From assembly GCA_002383415.1 (NCBI GenBank), contig DFYU01000056.1:8270-31315 (forward strand): DNA of 23,046 bases, read 5' to 3'. The position numbers and the translations under genes were made by a program. The first letter of the stretch is position 1; each line of letters starts with the position of its first letter. Source of the stretch: Geobacter sp. UBA4074. GTDB lineage: Bacteria; Desulfobacterota; Desulfuromonadia; Geobacterales; Pseudopelobacteraceae. Of this stretch, positions 1 to 8,666 are shown one piece after another. Below the pieces are notes generated by a model. It worked only from the letters and a program-made list of their open reading frames with translations. It had not been told where the DNA came from and searched no databases.

Positions 1-80
1 ACCCCTGCCTTGCGGGCAAGCTCGGACTTGCTCATCAATTTTTTTTCGCGCAGCACCTTTACTTTGTTTTGCATTTTCAT
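1..80 (-). CDS. XRE-family helix-turn-helix regulator, N-terminal part only
   Basis: The minus strand opens with ATG at 80 and reads through the left edge without a stop, giving 26 residues that begin MKMQNKVKVLREKKLMSKSE and continue LARKAG. The pattern of a short basic N-terminus, a K-x-L-R-E helix, then S-K-S-E-L-A-R-K-A-G as helix 2 of a helix-turn-helix, is typical of Cro/CI (XRE) DNA-binding proteins. The start is supported by AGGAAG about 5 bases upstream; a second ATG at 74 would be too far from it. The gene lies beyond the terminator that ends the pilin operon and has its own promoter-like sequence, so it is probably a separate unit. The rest of the protein, and so its ligand or target, is outside the window. 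Confidence 0.75.
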   Translation of the reverse strand, partial: MKMQNKVKVLREKKLMSKSELARKAG

Positions 81-113
81 GGGCTCTTCCTGAAACTTTC
101 GCAAGTGATGCTC

Positions 114-141
114 TATTTATCTCAATTAAGTACATTGTCAA
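114..141 (-). promoter_or_regulatory. Candidate sigma-70 promoter for the XRE gene
   Basis: On the minus strand a perfect TTGACA (141 to 136) is followed after 16 bases by TAAATA (119 to 114), a weak -10. The predicted start is near 107, leaving about 27 bases of leader with a Shine-Dalgarno before the ATG at 80. The -35 is convincing and the -10 is not. Confidence 0.4.
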
Positions 142-148
142 GAAATTT

Positions 149-167
149 TATGTAATTATATGTAATT
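149..167. repeat. Tandem direct repeat TATGTAATT, 10-bp period
   Basis: TATGTAATT occurs at 149-157 and again at 159-167, spaced one helical turn apart. It sits just upstream of the -35 of the XRE gene's candidate promoter and next to the pilin-operon terminator. In-phase repeats at this place could bind a regulator, possibly the XRE protein itself. This is inference from position only; the stretch is very AT-rich, so chance is possible. Confidence 0.35.
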
Positions 168-168
168 T

Positions 169-209
169 AAAAAAGCTGATACCAAATTATGTGGTATCAG
201 CTTTTTTTT
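169..209 (-). terminator. Strong intrinsic terminator after the minor-pilin operon
   Basis: AAAAGCTGATACC at 171-183 is perfectly complementary to GGTATCAGCTTTT at 193-205, with a 9-base loop. Flanking A and T runs (169-174 and 202-209) extend the stem to about 15 bp. Read on the minus strand, the hairpin is followed by six T, and it lies about 70 bases after the PilW-like stop codon. The T run on the plus strand means it could also work in the other direction. Confidence 0.9.
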
Positions 210-275
210 ATACAATATCTTGTGCCTGCTACATCGCCCGCAAAACAGCATCACTTCCAGTGCGCTACCCCTGAT

Positions 276-1487
276 TTACTGGTTGGCCAGCAGGTTTTTA
301 GGACGGGCCACGATGCGATAAATTTTCCAACGGTAATTGCGCTGGGCGACAGTCAGGTTAACTGTTTCTCCAATGGTACTGGTGACCGGACCACTTGGGG
401 TATCCCAGAGACTTAATGAAGCCGGGCTCTGATAATTCGGATCTCTCCTGCCATCCTGGGCCAGGATGTACACCTTCACAATCTTGAGATGTTCCCGCAA
501 CAGTCCTGCATCAGTTATTGCATCACCTGCGTCGACAGTATTACCACTCCCGAATGTAACACTCGGATTCGTCCAAGTTTCCACTGTTTGCCCCGAAAAA
601 TCCCAGCCGTAGGCCACATGCATAGCAGCGACACAGTCAAGTAGTGGCACTTCCTTAACTTTGCCATCGGACTGTTGCACCACTGATTTGTAGAGAACAC
701 CAGTACCGGGCGCACAGGTGGCCGGCATGGTAGCAGCGGGCTTGACATAAAAATTAACCCGGTTAAACGGCATCCGGCCAGTATCGGGATCTATGGCATA
801 AATCTGATGTTTTTGTTGAGGGTTCTGGGGGCGGACTTCCTCAGGCAAACTTGCTGGGTCAAAGGTTTGCACAAGGAGATTACTGGCACCATAGAGCAGT
901 TTAGGCGCATATACTTCCCGGTCGTTGATGGTAACCAACTCCCTCCGTGTGACTATGACCTTTTCATCGCTCACGATGTTGTAATCGTCGCCCCCACTCC
1001 ATACATGTGGTGCTTTCGGCTGCGACACGCCGACGCTACCGGAATAGGTAGCATAGGTCCACAGTTTTGAGCGATTGTTCGTCCCAAGAGAAGTGGCCTT
1101 GATTGCCAGATAATCCCCTAGAAAAACACCGCCAACATTGTTTCCTCCAACTATCGCACGGGGGATGCGTGATGCGCCGGAAACACCATCATTGTAGTCA
1201 TCATGGTCCGTTTCTGAGGCCTCAGCGTAGTCTGGAAGAGCAAGGTCATCATCCATTGAGACCCAAGGCAATCCATATCCGGCCTGTTCGATGTCATGAC
1301 GCATGATCTCGAGCCCGATTACCCCCTCAATGTTACTCTCCTCGCTCTGGATAAGCTTACGGGCCGAGAACAGAATCCTGTTGAAGGCATCGCTGGCAAT
1401 CATGATCACCATGATAAAGACCGCCATGACCACGATTAGCTCAACCAAGGTGAAACCACGTTGTGTGTTATGCAGACGTTGTTGCAT
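276..1487 (-). CDS. pilW: PilW-like minor pilin (type IV pilus)
   Basis: A 403-residue prepilin-like protein. After a short basic leader it has a type III cleavage site at G11/F12 and Glu at mature position 5 (E16), followed by a hydrophobic helix of about 20 residues, which is the mark of a substrate for PilD. The long soluble domain, the motif around I-M-R-H-D-I-E-Q-A-G-Y-G just after the helix, and its place as the last of the pilY1-linked pilins fit PilW. Minor pilins prime assembly and, with PilY1, sit at the fibre tip. It starts one base after the PilV stop (TGATATG), so translation is likely coupled. A strong terminator follows. The family call is firm; the exact pilin name rests on length and order. 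Confidence 0.85.
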   Translation of the reverse strand: MQQRLHNTQRGFTLVELIVVMAVFIMVIMIASDAFNRILFSARKLIQSEESNIEGVIGLEIMRHDIEQAGYGLPWVSMDDDLALPDYAEASETDHDDYNDGVSGASRIPRAIVGGNNVGGVFLGDYLAIKATSLGTNNRSKLWTYATYSGSVGVSQPKAPHVWSGGDDYNIVSDEKVIVTRRELVTINDREVYAPKLLYGASNLLVQTFDPASLPEEVRPQNPQQKHQIYAIDPDTGRMPFNRVNFYVKPAATMPATCAPGTGVLYKSVVQQSDGKVKEVPLLDCVAAMHVAYGWDFSGQTVETWTNPSVTFGSGNTVDAGDAITDAGLLREHLKIVKVYILAQDGRRDPNYQSPASLSLWDTPSGPVTSTIGETVNLTVAQRNYRWKIYRIVARPKNLLANQ

Positions 1488-1488
1488 A

Positions 1489-1893
1489 TCAGTTCTCGCT
1501 CGGTGAAATCATGCCAAATACGTTGTGGGTATAACGTACGCCTTTATGGCGCCAGGAAACCGTTACATTAATCTCCTTCAGGTCGCCAACGCTGGTGCCC
1601 TGCCGGGAGACCGAATAATTTTTGAAGGCGTTGCGAAACTCCCGCCTGACCAGCTTCTCATGGGGCGCCGTATTCGTGGAGATCAAATCAAACACCTTGC
1701 TCTTTTCAAGAACGATCTCCTGATCACCCACCAAAATCGCCTCGTTACGAAACTGGTTGTTCAGGTTGTGTACATGGGTGGCATCAACTGCCATCAACAA
1801 ACCCAGCATCCCCACCATTAGGATAACGATCGCCACCAGAAACTCGATCAGTGAAAAACCTTGCTGATTATCTCGGTTCACACGTAGCTCCAT
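1489..1893 (-). CDS. pilV: PilV-like minor pilin
   Basis: A 134-residue prepilin with an 11-residue charged leader, cleavage site G12/F13, and E17 at mature position 5, followed by a hydrophobic helix rich in Ile, Leu, Val and Gly. The short length, the I-E-F-L-V-A start of the helix and the V-G-M-L-G-L motif are typical of PilV/GspI-type minor pilins. The ATG at 1893 lies inside the end of the preceding FimT-like gene, giving a 26-base overlap; the ribosome site (GGGAAAG) is only fair. An in-frame GTG at 1881 is an alternative start and still overlaps. The protein should be processed by the prepilin peptidase encoded in this window and join the tip complex with PilW, PilX and PilY1. Confidence 0.85.
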   Translation of the reverse strand: MELRVNRDNQQGFSLIEFLVAIVILMVGMLGLLMAVDATHVHNLNNQFRNEAILVGDQEIVLEKSKVFDLISTNTAPHEKLVRREFRNAFKNYSVSRQGTSVGDLKEINVTVSWRHKGVRYTHNVFGMISPSEN

Positions 1894-2437
1894 TCATCTT
1901 TCCCAGGCTTGTTTTAGCCTCTGTGATCATAATACAGTTAAAAGCAGGCTTTACGTCTGCAGGTCCGATCACCAGTGTGGCAACATTACTCTCGTCAACC
2001 CACCCCTGCTCATTGATGCTTACCGTAAGATTCGAGGCGTTGGTTCCGAATGCAGCGTCTTGAATCGTATAAGAGACTGTTCTATTAAAAATTTCATTAC
2101 CAGTCGCATCCGCAGGTGATGAATAGCGCTTAAACACTACCTTTGTCGGATCAAAAACAGCTTCATAACGCATCTTCGTTCCAATAGCCCGCAGCCTCAA
2201 CCCAGAGAGTTCAGCGTTGAGCTCCTGGGTCTGCTTTTCAATCTGATACTTCTTTTGCCACTGACTGAAGCCGAGCAACGCCACCGACAACAGGATACCA
2301 ATGATGCCGATCACCACAACCAGCTCAACCAGCGAGAACCCTTGAGCGCTACGTTTTGCCGGTGTGGGTAACGTGGAAGCCTGCAGCGCACCACTGCACG
2401 CATCTCTTTTTACGCGGTTACTCGACAGCTGCCCCAT
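1868..2437 (-). CDS. GspH/FimT-family pseudopilin with a long leader
   Basis: A pseudopilin of 189 residues with cleavage site G33/F34, E38 at mature position 5, and a hydrophobic helix containing G-I-I-G-I-L-L. The downstream region, including a W-Q-K-K-Y-Q-I-E-K-Q-T-Q-E-L stretch and a small beta domain, fits the GspH/FimT family. I chose the ATG at 2437 because GGAGGG sits 4 bases before it, inside the TGATGGAGGG that also contains the PilX stop. The upstream ATG at 2458 overlaps PilX and has no ribosome site. No start codon lies nearer the cleavage site, so the leader is 33 residues, long for a prepilin. Its end overlaps PilV. Confidence 0.82.
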   Translation of the reverse strand: MGQLSSNRVKRDACSGALQASTLPTPAKRSAQGFSLVELVVVIGIIGILLSVALLGFSQWQKKYQIEKQTQELNAELSGLRLRAIGTKMRYEAVFDPTKVVFKRYSSPADATGNEIFNRTVSYTIQDAAFGTNASNLTVSINEQGWVDESNVATLVIGPADVKPAFNCIMITEAKTSLGKMNGATCEPR

Positions 2438-2447
2438 AGTCCCTCCA

Positions 2448-3110
2448 TCAATAGGCATACAACACCGATAATTGTGAACGCTCCTGGGGGTTGTTGGCCC
2501 GTTCTCCCTGGATTTCGAGTCGATAGGTATAGGGTATCGTCACCCCGCCACCACCTTCGCTCGTATCAGTCGGATTTTTGGGTTGTCTCAAATTTGAAAG
2601 TTCTGCTTGCTCGGTGTTGCCAATGTGGGTATCAACCACCTTGGCGTAAATTTTAAACGGTTGCGATGTTGCCGATTGAAGCAAGAATGTCAGGTCAGGA
2701 TTCTGATTCGGCGCTATCACACTGTCACACCCGGAAGGCCAGGCACCGGAAGACCGATTTACTTTGGGACCAAAGCAGTCACTTACTTCAAGACTAGGCA
2801 TACTGGCGGCATAAAACCCTTTTAGTGCACTAGATGTAGAATACCCCTCAAAAACCCGCTTGATCATCTCTTTGGTAATGGTCTCGGTGCCGCCATCGGT
2901 AGCCTGCACCACAGAACGATACCGTTTGTTAAAGCCTGAAAACTCGGTACCCTTGGTTATCACGTACATCAACGCCATCACAATCACCAGTGAAATCATG
3001 GTGAGCATAAGAGACGTTATCAGTGCAAAACCACGCTGATCACTCAATACACCCACCTGACCAACCGTTGTCGGTGATGGTGCTGGGCTCTGTGTTGCCG
3101 TTTTTTTCAT
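2448..3110 (-). CDS. pilX: PilX-like minor pilin
   Basis: A 220-residue protein from the chosen start. After a polar leader it has G27/F28 as the probable cleavage site, then A-L-I-T-S-L-M-L and a hydrophobic helix, matching the PilX N-terminal domain. As in PilX relatives, the usual Glu at mature position 5 is missing (here T32). The ATG at 3110 is preceded by GGAG at a spacing of about 7 bases; ATG 3122 is possible, and the longest reading frame from 3221 would overlap the end of pilY1 and is unlikely. PilX-type proteins are paired with PilY1 at the pilus tip, and the gene directly follows pilY1 (stop at 3133). The C-terminal half is soluble, with two cysteines (D-C-F-G and S-G-C-D). Confidence 0.85.
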   Translation of the reverse strand: MKKTATQSPAPSPTTVGQVGVLSDQRGFALITSLMLTMISLVIVMALMYVITKGTEFSGFNKRYRSVVQATDGGTETITKEMIKRVFEGYSTSSALKGFYAASMPSLEVSDCFGPKVNRSSGAWPSGCDSVIAPNQNPDLTFLLQSATSQPFKIYAKVVDTHIGNTEQAELSNLRQPKNPTDTSEGGGGVTIPYTYRLEIQGERANNPQERSQLSVLYAY

Positions 3111-3132
3111 TACCGACTCCATAAATTGCCGC

Positions 3133-6100
3133 CTACTTTTCCAGAATATGCAAAATCTTCTTAACCGGCTTGTGTGGTTTTTCATCCTGCGGCCTTGGAG
3201 CAGGCGGCTTTCCAAACCCAAGATCGTAACTCGGCATGGGTGATCCTGGAGACGGGATTGTGGTTATGCTGGCCAGGTCTTTGCTGACTATGGCGCCAGT
3301 TGACAGCTGTATAGTAACCTTGCCACGCAGTGCGTTACCAGCCGGGAAACCACCCGTTCTGTAGTTTACCAGACGTAATGAGGTTTTACCACCAAAGCCA
3401 CAGAGATCTGTTGACGGGCTATAGGTTGTGTAAATGACCAGACCGCTGGTTCTGGCGGCCGGCGTGGTGATCACACGCTCTGCCTTGTAATCAGTGGTTG
3501 AGTTATTAAGGTTGATATACCAGCCACTCTTGTCGGTAGCATAAGTATCCAAGATTAAGGAGGTATCCTCAAGGTCACTCAGGGACAAGGATGTCGTGCA
3601 GTTGATATCAAAATCAGCCTTTGTGCTGTTGCTCGGCCTGTAATAACAGGGGTCCTTGATACCGACCAACTTCTGCTGTTCGTCAGCAGAGTCAATATCA
3701 TTATCGCGGTAGAAATAACGACCTGTACCAAAATAGAGCCACAGCACCGCTGTGTAGCTGTTCGGGTCGTAATCATCATACAGTTTGTCTATGGTTGAAT
3801 TGACCGGCCCAACACCGTCTATCACCTGACTCAGCTTCCAGTTGGCAGGATCAGGATCGTCGTTGGTTACCAGACGCAACAGTCCGCCATCGGAACCATT
3901 GGCCCAGGACGTTGTTCCGCTGACTGTCTTGGGGCGCGTGTAGCCGACATAAACAACATCGGTGCTGTACCAGCCTGGGTCGGTTCTTCTGTTCTCGTCG
4001 CTATCGATGGCATTAGTGGACAACGATGAGCCAAAGGCATTGGCAGTGCGAAGCACGCTGCCGGCCGGCACCAGATTCTGTGTATCAGTGCTGTCATGCA
4101 AGTCGAAGGTCTTCACCAGCTTGCCAGTGGCTACATCGACCACAAAAATCCGCAGCGGCCGGTCTGACTTGCCGTAGAACTGGTGCGTTGCTGTATTGAC
4201 CGGCCCCGTAGGACCTGATGAAAACACTGCAAACCAGCGACCGTTCTTGCTTGGGTTGAGCATGCCATCCACTCGAGCGCTAGTACGTACGATCACCGGT
4301 TCATTCAACGCATACCCCATGGTTTGCAGCGGCGTAAATTCCCACAGCAACGTGGGAGATGTCGGGTTGGTAACATCCATTGCAAAGTAGGAAGAGCGGC
4401 CTACGTGTTCAGAGTTGGTGAATGTTCCGGCTGCTATTGGCGACTGGGTGCAATCAGGGTAGGTAACCCCGCCAACAACAGTTGATGACTGGCAGCCATA
4501 AGACTTGCTGTGGCTCGCCCCACCAAGCCCCATGCCACCAATCACAATGGTACGCCAACTGGAGTTGGCTGCATCATAGTTATCGGTCACAGTATCGGTA
4601 ACACTACTTAGCAACTTGGTTTGCCGGGTACACTCCCAGTAGTTGGTTGCAGTACACTCTGCATGCTTGTGAATACTTGCGTCAACCAACAGGGGGGTGT
4701 TATCGACATAGTAAAGATGTTCATAGTTCGGGTCGGCCAGATATTTCAGGTATGGCAGTGCATTTCGAGGCACAAAGGCCCATTGCTCATCGCCCAACGA
4801 CAAATCGCCAACATTCTCGATGTACGCTTTTTCATATTCCTTGCTAAACGTCGTTATCTTGCCGAGCTTAAAGGCATGGAACATACCGTCATTAGCGCCG
4901 ACATAGACGGTTCCGCGTTTTTTGTAGTTATTGGTATTCAGGAAGGTCGAGTAACTGCCATCGCCATACAGCAGGTTATATGAGTTGATTGGAATTGCAG
5001 ACTGCACCTTGGGGGTGGAGGATATGATATCCCCAAGCTTCCAGACGCCGGAAGTACCGCCAACCGTTACCGTGCGGGAACGATTGGTGGCCAGCGTACC
5101 CCCATCAACGTCAGCGTACCCCAAGGTGTATTTGATGATAGTTTCAGATTCGGTATCGGTTGTGGCGCGCAAAAACGGCTTAAAATTAACCTTTGCAGTC
5201 GGCACAAAACTCGTGAAGCTGGCGGTATAGGTATTGGTAGCGAAGTTGGGCGATGTCAGGTTTGAGTACACCGTACGGTCGGCCGCACTGCGCAGATGCA
5301 GGCGGTTTCCGGCTTTCCACAGCGCCTTGAGATTATCAGAGTCAATCGTATCAATATAGGTCAACGTACCAGAGCTTGGATTATAAGCGTACCGCGAGGC
5401 AACCGTCTTGTTAAGGCTCGTATCGAACCCCAGGTTACAATAATAGTCCTGATCCAGCCTGAGGTAGTTATCGGTTACCGTATCCTCCCGCAAGCCGCTG
5501 AAGGCAAAATAGGAGTCATAATAATACCAGTAATTTTGGAGATCTCCGGCCCATCTGACGCGATTGTTCGTGCCACCTAAATCCCGTAGCGGATAAAAAA
5601 TAGCTGTCAGCAGATTGGCTCCGCTTTCATTTCGTTTGTTCACAATCGAAGCAGCCGTACCGGACGAAGCCGATGCTGCGATCTTGGTAAACGCCTCACG
5701 TATCTGGGTAAACAGCGCATCATAGCTGCTGGCGATATAGGCGCTGGTGGTACCGCCATTCTGGGCCGTCTCGTTCATCAGGTTGGCCGGTAGACATTCG
5801 TCAGTGGTATTGGCGGCTGCCTGACCGTTATAGACCACATAGGTGGTAATCATCTGGTTATTTTCGGTGGGAGTCTTGGTAAAATCCTTGATATTGCGGT
5901 TGTAGGCAAGCCAGGCCAGATCATCAAGGTTTTTACTGCCCGCATAACCGGAGCAGGCAGTTGCTAAGGTGTCTATGTTGGTGTCACCATCATTATAGGT
6001 GGCAGCAAGGCTCGAAACCGTGCTGTTTTGATCGGCGGTGGAACCACCGTCACTGATAATCAGGATATTGTTCAGACGGCACCGGTCCACCGACGGATTT

Positions 6101-8601
6101 TTGGCTACATCGAAATCCTGTGTCTGCAGCCGAATGTCAGTCCGGTTTGCAAAATAGCCGATGCCATTATAGTAAGCCTCAGCAAAGGGGGTCCAGGCGG
6201 TTGCCTGAATATCGTCGATGGCCTTGATCACCCCTCCGGCATGGTCACCAACCGGGTCATAGGCGATGTACGATGCCACCTTACCGCCGTCGAGCTTGGT
6301 GTTTAACACACAACTTTCCCCGGTGGGGCAATCGGCGTTGACAAAACATGCCGTAGTGGTGGTGGTTGAGCAGTGCTTGGCGCAGGCGATATTGGTGCCG
6401 TCAACATCACACTCTGAGGCGGTGCCGTCCTGGTTGAAGACCATGGCACCAAAGCGGATGTAATCCTTGAATTCCTGAATTAAACCGCTGGGGGCGGTGG
6501 TTTTTTTAACATTGGCAAAAAAACTGCCCGACATGGTTCCCAGTGCGTTTACCCCGGCATCCATAATGAACGATGGCACGCTGGTACTGGTGCCGGTGGT
6601 TACCGTGCCAGTGCCGCTGGGGTCGGTCACATCACTGCTGCGCATACCTTCGCAGAAATCTGCCATCTCAATATCGAGACAGGTGGCGTTCCAGATATAC
6701 TTGAAGTTACCGGGCGTCACCTCTTCCAATGTAACGCAGCGGCCAAGAAAACCGACATCATTGGCCACATAACCGGTAACATTCAAATCGGTATAGTAGG
6801 GGTGAGCAATCACGCTTGAGCAGACCGACTCCCCACCCAACTCATTGGTTATCTTGCTCGGTGCAGCAATGTCGCCCGGATACAGACTGTCATAGATATT
6901 CTCACAGTCTTTGATCATGGTGGTGGTATTGGCAAATTTATGGTTGTTAAAGTACCAGTAACACTGGTGCACCATATGAATATAGGTCTCAGACTTGAGG
7001 ATCGCCGAGGCGCTGCAGGATGAGCCCGAGCAGGCCAGACAATCGGTGGAACTGCCCTGCACCTGTCCCAACTGCTCTTCAGTTACATTGGTCCAGTCAG
7101 TTACCGCCGCAGTACATGATGTCAGGTTATAGGCAGCATCATAAATCTCTATCCGGGTTGAACCGCCCTGGGTGGCCGGGTTGGTGTAATCGGGCTCCAG
7201 CGAGGTCGGACCACGGACAGCAAAGGTCATACCGGTCAAATCTTCAGCCGATCCAGTTACCTTGAGCGCATTAGGCACCAAGCGGATAAAACGACGGCCC
7301 ATACAGCCACGCGATTCAGGCAGCAGGGTACCGGACCCGGTATTATACTTGCCTCCGGTCAGAATCTTCTTCTGCAGGTCAAGCTTGGAGGTAGCCAGCC
7401 AGTTCAGGAACTTGCCCTTGGCAACAAATACGGAAACCGTTCGATTAGGTTTGACACCTGCCATGGTTACGCAAAAATCAGCCGACTTAAAGGTACAGCT
7501 GCCCGGCATGGTGGCGCCAGCCTCAAAGCGTTGGGCAGTACTATTGTAGCTGTAAACCGCTGCCTCATCAAAATATCCAGGATAACTGGCCACGGTGCTG
7601 TAGGCATTGTCATAGCAGTTACCGGTAGAATCGTAGGCCATATCATACATACTGGCCGAGTTATCAATCATCAACAGCAGGTTGGGGTTGATGTTAGCCG
7701 TTACAAAGGGCGGCGTGATGGCGTACTTGTTCATATCACTGCTGGGCAGCGAACAGGTGGCGGTAAGTGTGTGATCAGCGTAAAGCGCTGCTGTGGTATA
7801 GCTGCTAACGGAGCCCACTGAAGCGCCGTCGTAGGTAACCTGATCAATGGCAGCTCCGGTGATCGGGCTGATCGTGAAGGTGGCGGTTTCACCCTGCAGC
7901 ACCTTCACCACCCCCCCCAACGGTTGGACACCATTATACAGAATACTACAATTGGTAGGCTGCGTAACCGTCACCAAGTGATAGGGCACGAAGCTGGCCG
8001 TTACTGTGGTATTGCTGGTCACCGGACCCACGGATTGAACGACTGAGCTGAAGGAAGGCTGGGAGAGTTTATTGGCGCCGCCATTGATGGTAATGCTCTG
8101 AATGGCGTACCCGGCATCAGGGCTCACATTCACCAGTACCGATCCCCCTTCACCAACGGTCTGGGAGGCTGGAGACACCGTGCCGCCGCTGCCGGAAACT
8201 GCTGCGGTAACGGTATATTGTGTGGGGATCAGCTGGAACTCAACAGCAAACGTACTGGTTGCACTATCAGTGATATAATATGTGCAGGAACTGGCTGTTT
8301 GCGTCTGAAAATTAGTACCGCCACAAGCAAGAGAACCGGGCTTTATCTGGTAGCCGCTGTTGGGCACCGCCGTCAAAGTAGCCCCGGCATTTTTAGGAAA
8401 GGCATAGGTTGAGGTGCTGCCGGAAATAGTCACCAGCGTACCGGTGGGCAAACGGCTCACACTGCCGAAACTGGGGGTAGGGTTGGTTATTGCAACATAC
8501 CCAACTGTTCCGGCGTAGCTTGCTGTGGCAGTCATCAACAGACATGCAACCAGACTGGTCAGCACGGCGTTCAGAAATCCCAGTAGTTTTCTCGTATTCA
8601 T
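3133..8601 (-). CDS. pilY1: PilY1-type pilus tip adhesin, very large and cysteine-rich
   Basis: An 1822-residue secreted protein. A signal peptide ends at about A30. Residues 31-285 hold three repeats resembling the divergent InlB B-repeat family (G-G-x-V-x-P... A-G-Y-x-I-x-x). A von Willebrand A-like region follows with a full metal-site set: D313-N-S-A-S317, T804 (T-P-F-A-E-A) and D851 (I-I-S-D-G). Residues 731-764 form a cysteine-rich insert. From about 990 comes the PilY1 beta-propeller, with V-Y-V-G-A-N-D-G-M-F-H-A-F near 1232, the calcium-loop pattern D-S-D-E-N-R-R-T-D at 1533-1541 and F-G-T-G-R-Y-F near the end. About 35 cysteines lie in the mature part. The ATG at 8601 has GAGAGG upstream; the GTG at 8628 is less likely. 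PilY1 proteins act in pilus extension, adhesion and surface sensing. Confidence 0.93.
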   Translation of the reverse strand: MNTRKLLGFLNAVLTSLVACLLMTATASYAGTVGYVAITNPTPSFGSVSRLPTGTLVTISGSTSTYAFPKNAGATLTAVPNSGYQIKPGSLACGGTNFQTQTASSCTYYITDSATSTFAVEFQLIPTQYTVTAAVSGSGGTVSPASQTVGEGGSVLVNVSPDAGYAIQSITINGGANKLSQPSFSSVVQSVGPVTSNTTVTASFVPYHLVTVTQPTNCSILYNGVQPLGGVVKVLQGETATFTISPITGAAIDQVTYDGASVGSVSSYTTAALYADHTLTATCSLPSSDMNKYAITPPFVTANINPNLLLMIDNSASMYDMAYDSTGNCYDNAYSTVASYPGYFDEAAVYSYNSTAQRFEAGATMPGSCTFKSADFCVTMAGVKPNRTVSVFVAKGKFLNWLATSKLDLQKKILTGGKYNTGSGTLLPESRGCMGRRFIRLVPNALKVTGSAEDLTGMTFAVRGPTSLEPDYTNPATQGGSTRIEIYDAAYNLTSCTAAVTDWTNVTEEQLGQVQGSSTDCLACSGSSCSASAILKSETYIHMVHQCYWYFNNHKFANTTTMIKDCENIYDSLYPGDIAAPSKITNELGGESVCSSVIAHPYYTDLNVTGYVANDVGFLGRCVTLEEVTPGNFKYIWNATCLDIEMADFCEGMRSSDVTDPSGTGTVTTGTSTSVPSFIMDAGVNALGTMSGSFFANVKKTTAPSGLIQEFKDYIRFGAMVFNQDGTASECDVDGTNIACAKHCSTTTTTACFVNADCPTGESCVLNTKLDGGKVASYIAYDPVGDHAGGVIKAIDDIQATAWTPFAEAYYNGIGYFANRTDIRLQTQDFDVAKNPSVDRCRLNNILIISDGGSTADQNSTVSSLAATYNDGDTNIDTLATACSGYAGSKNLDDLAWLAYNRNIKDFTKTPTENNQMITTYVVYNGQAAANTTDECLPANLMNETAQNGGTTSAYIASSYDALFTQIREAFTKIAASASSGTAASIVNKRNESGANLLTAIFYPLRDLGGTNNRVRWAGDLQNYWYYYDSYFAFSGLREDTVTDNYLRLDQDYYCNLGFDTSLNKTVASRYAYNPSSGTLTYIDTIDSDNLKALWKAGNRLHLRSAADRTVYSNLTSPNFATNTYTASFTSFVPTAKVNFKPFLRATTDTESETIIKYTLGYADVDGGTLATNRSRTVTVGGTSGVWKLGDIISSTPKVQSAIPINSYNLLYGDGSYSTFLNTNNYKKRGTVYVGANDGMFHAFKLGKITTFSKEYEKAYIENVGDLSLGDEQWAFVPRNALPYLKYLADPNYEHLYYVDNTPLLVDASIHKHAECTATNYWECTRQTKLLSSVTDTVTDNYDAANSSWRTIVIGGMGLGGASHSKSYGCQSSTVVGGVTYPDCTQSPIAAGTFTNSEHVGRSSYFAMDVTNPTSPTLLWEFTPLQTMGYALNEPVIVRTSARVDGMLNPSKNGRWFAVFSSGPTGPVNTATHQFYGKSDRPLRIFVVDVATGKLVKTFDLHDSTDTQNLVPAGSVLRTANAFGSSLSTNAIDSDENRRTDPGWYSTDVVYVGYTRPKTVSGTTSWANGSDGGLLRLVTNDDPDPANWKLSQVIDGVGPVNSTIDKLYDDYDPNSYTAVLWLYFGTGRYFYRDNDIDSADEQQKLVGIKDPCYYRPSNSTKADFDINCTTSLSLSDLEDTSLILDTYATDKSGWYINLNNSTTDYKAERVITTPAARTSGLVIYTTYSPSTDLCGFGGKTSLRLVNYRTGGFPAGNALRGKVTIQLSTGAIVSKDLASITTIPSPGSPMPSYDLGFGKPPAPRPQDEKPHKPVKKILHILEK

Positions 8602-8618
8602 TGTACGCCTCTCTATGC

Positions 8619-8641
8619 AGGCGGCCACTCATGTACCGCCT
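8619..8641 (-). other. Hairpin in the leader just upstream of pilY1
   Basis: AGGCGG at 8619-8624 pairs with CCGCCT at 8636-8641 (6 bp, 11-base loop). It lies between the stop of the DsbC-like gene and the pilY1 ribosome site, with no T run, so it is not an intrinsic terminator. It could affect mRNA stability or the relative expression of the two genes. Short stems of this kind also arise by chance in GC-rich DNA. Confidence 0.35.
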
Positions 8642-8666
8642 TTTTCACTGGTAAAAACTAGTTCTG

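Noticed and set aside
8615..8640. GG-N10-GC pattern upstream of pilY1
   Set aside because: Flanking bases match the -24 and -12 elements poorly, and the gene is already served by the promoter upstream of the DsbC-like gene.
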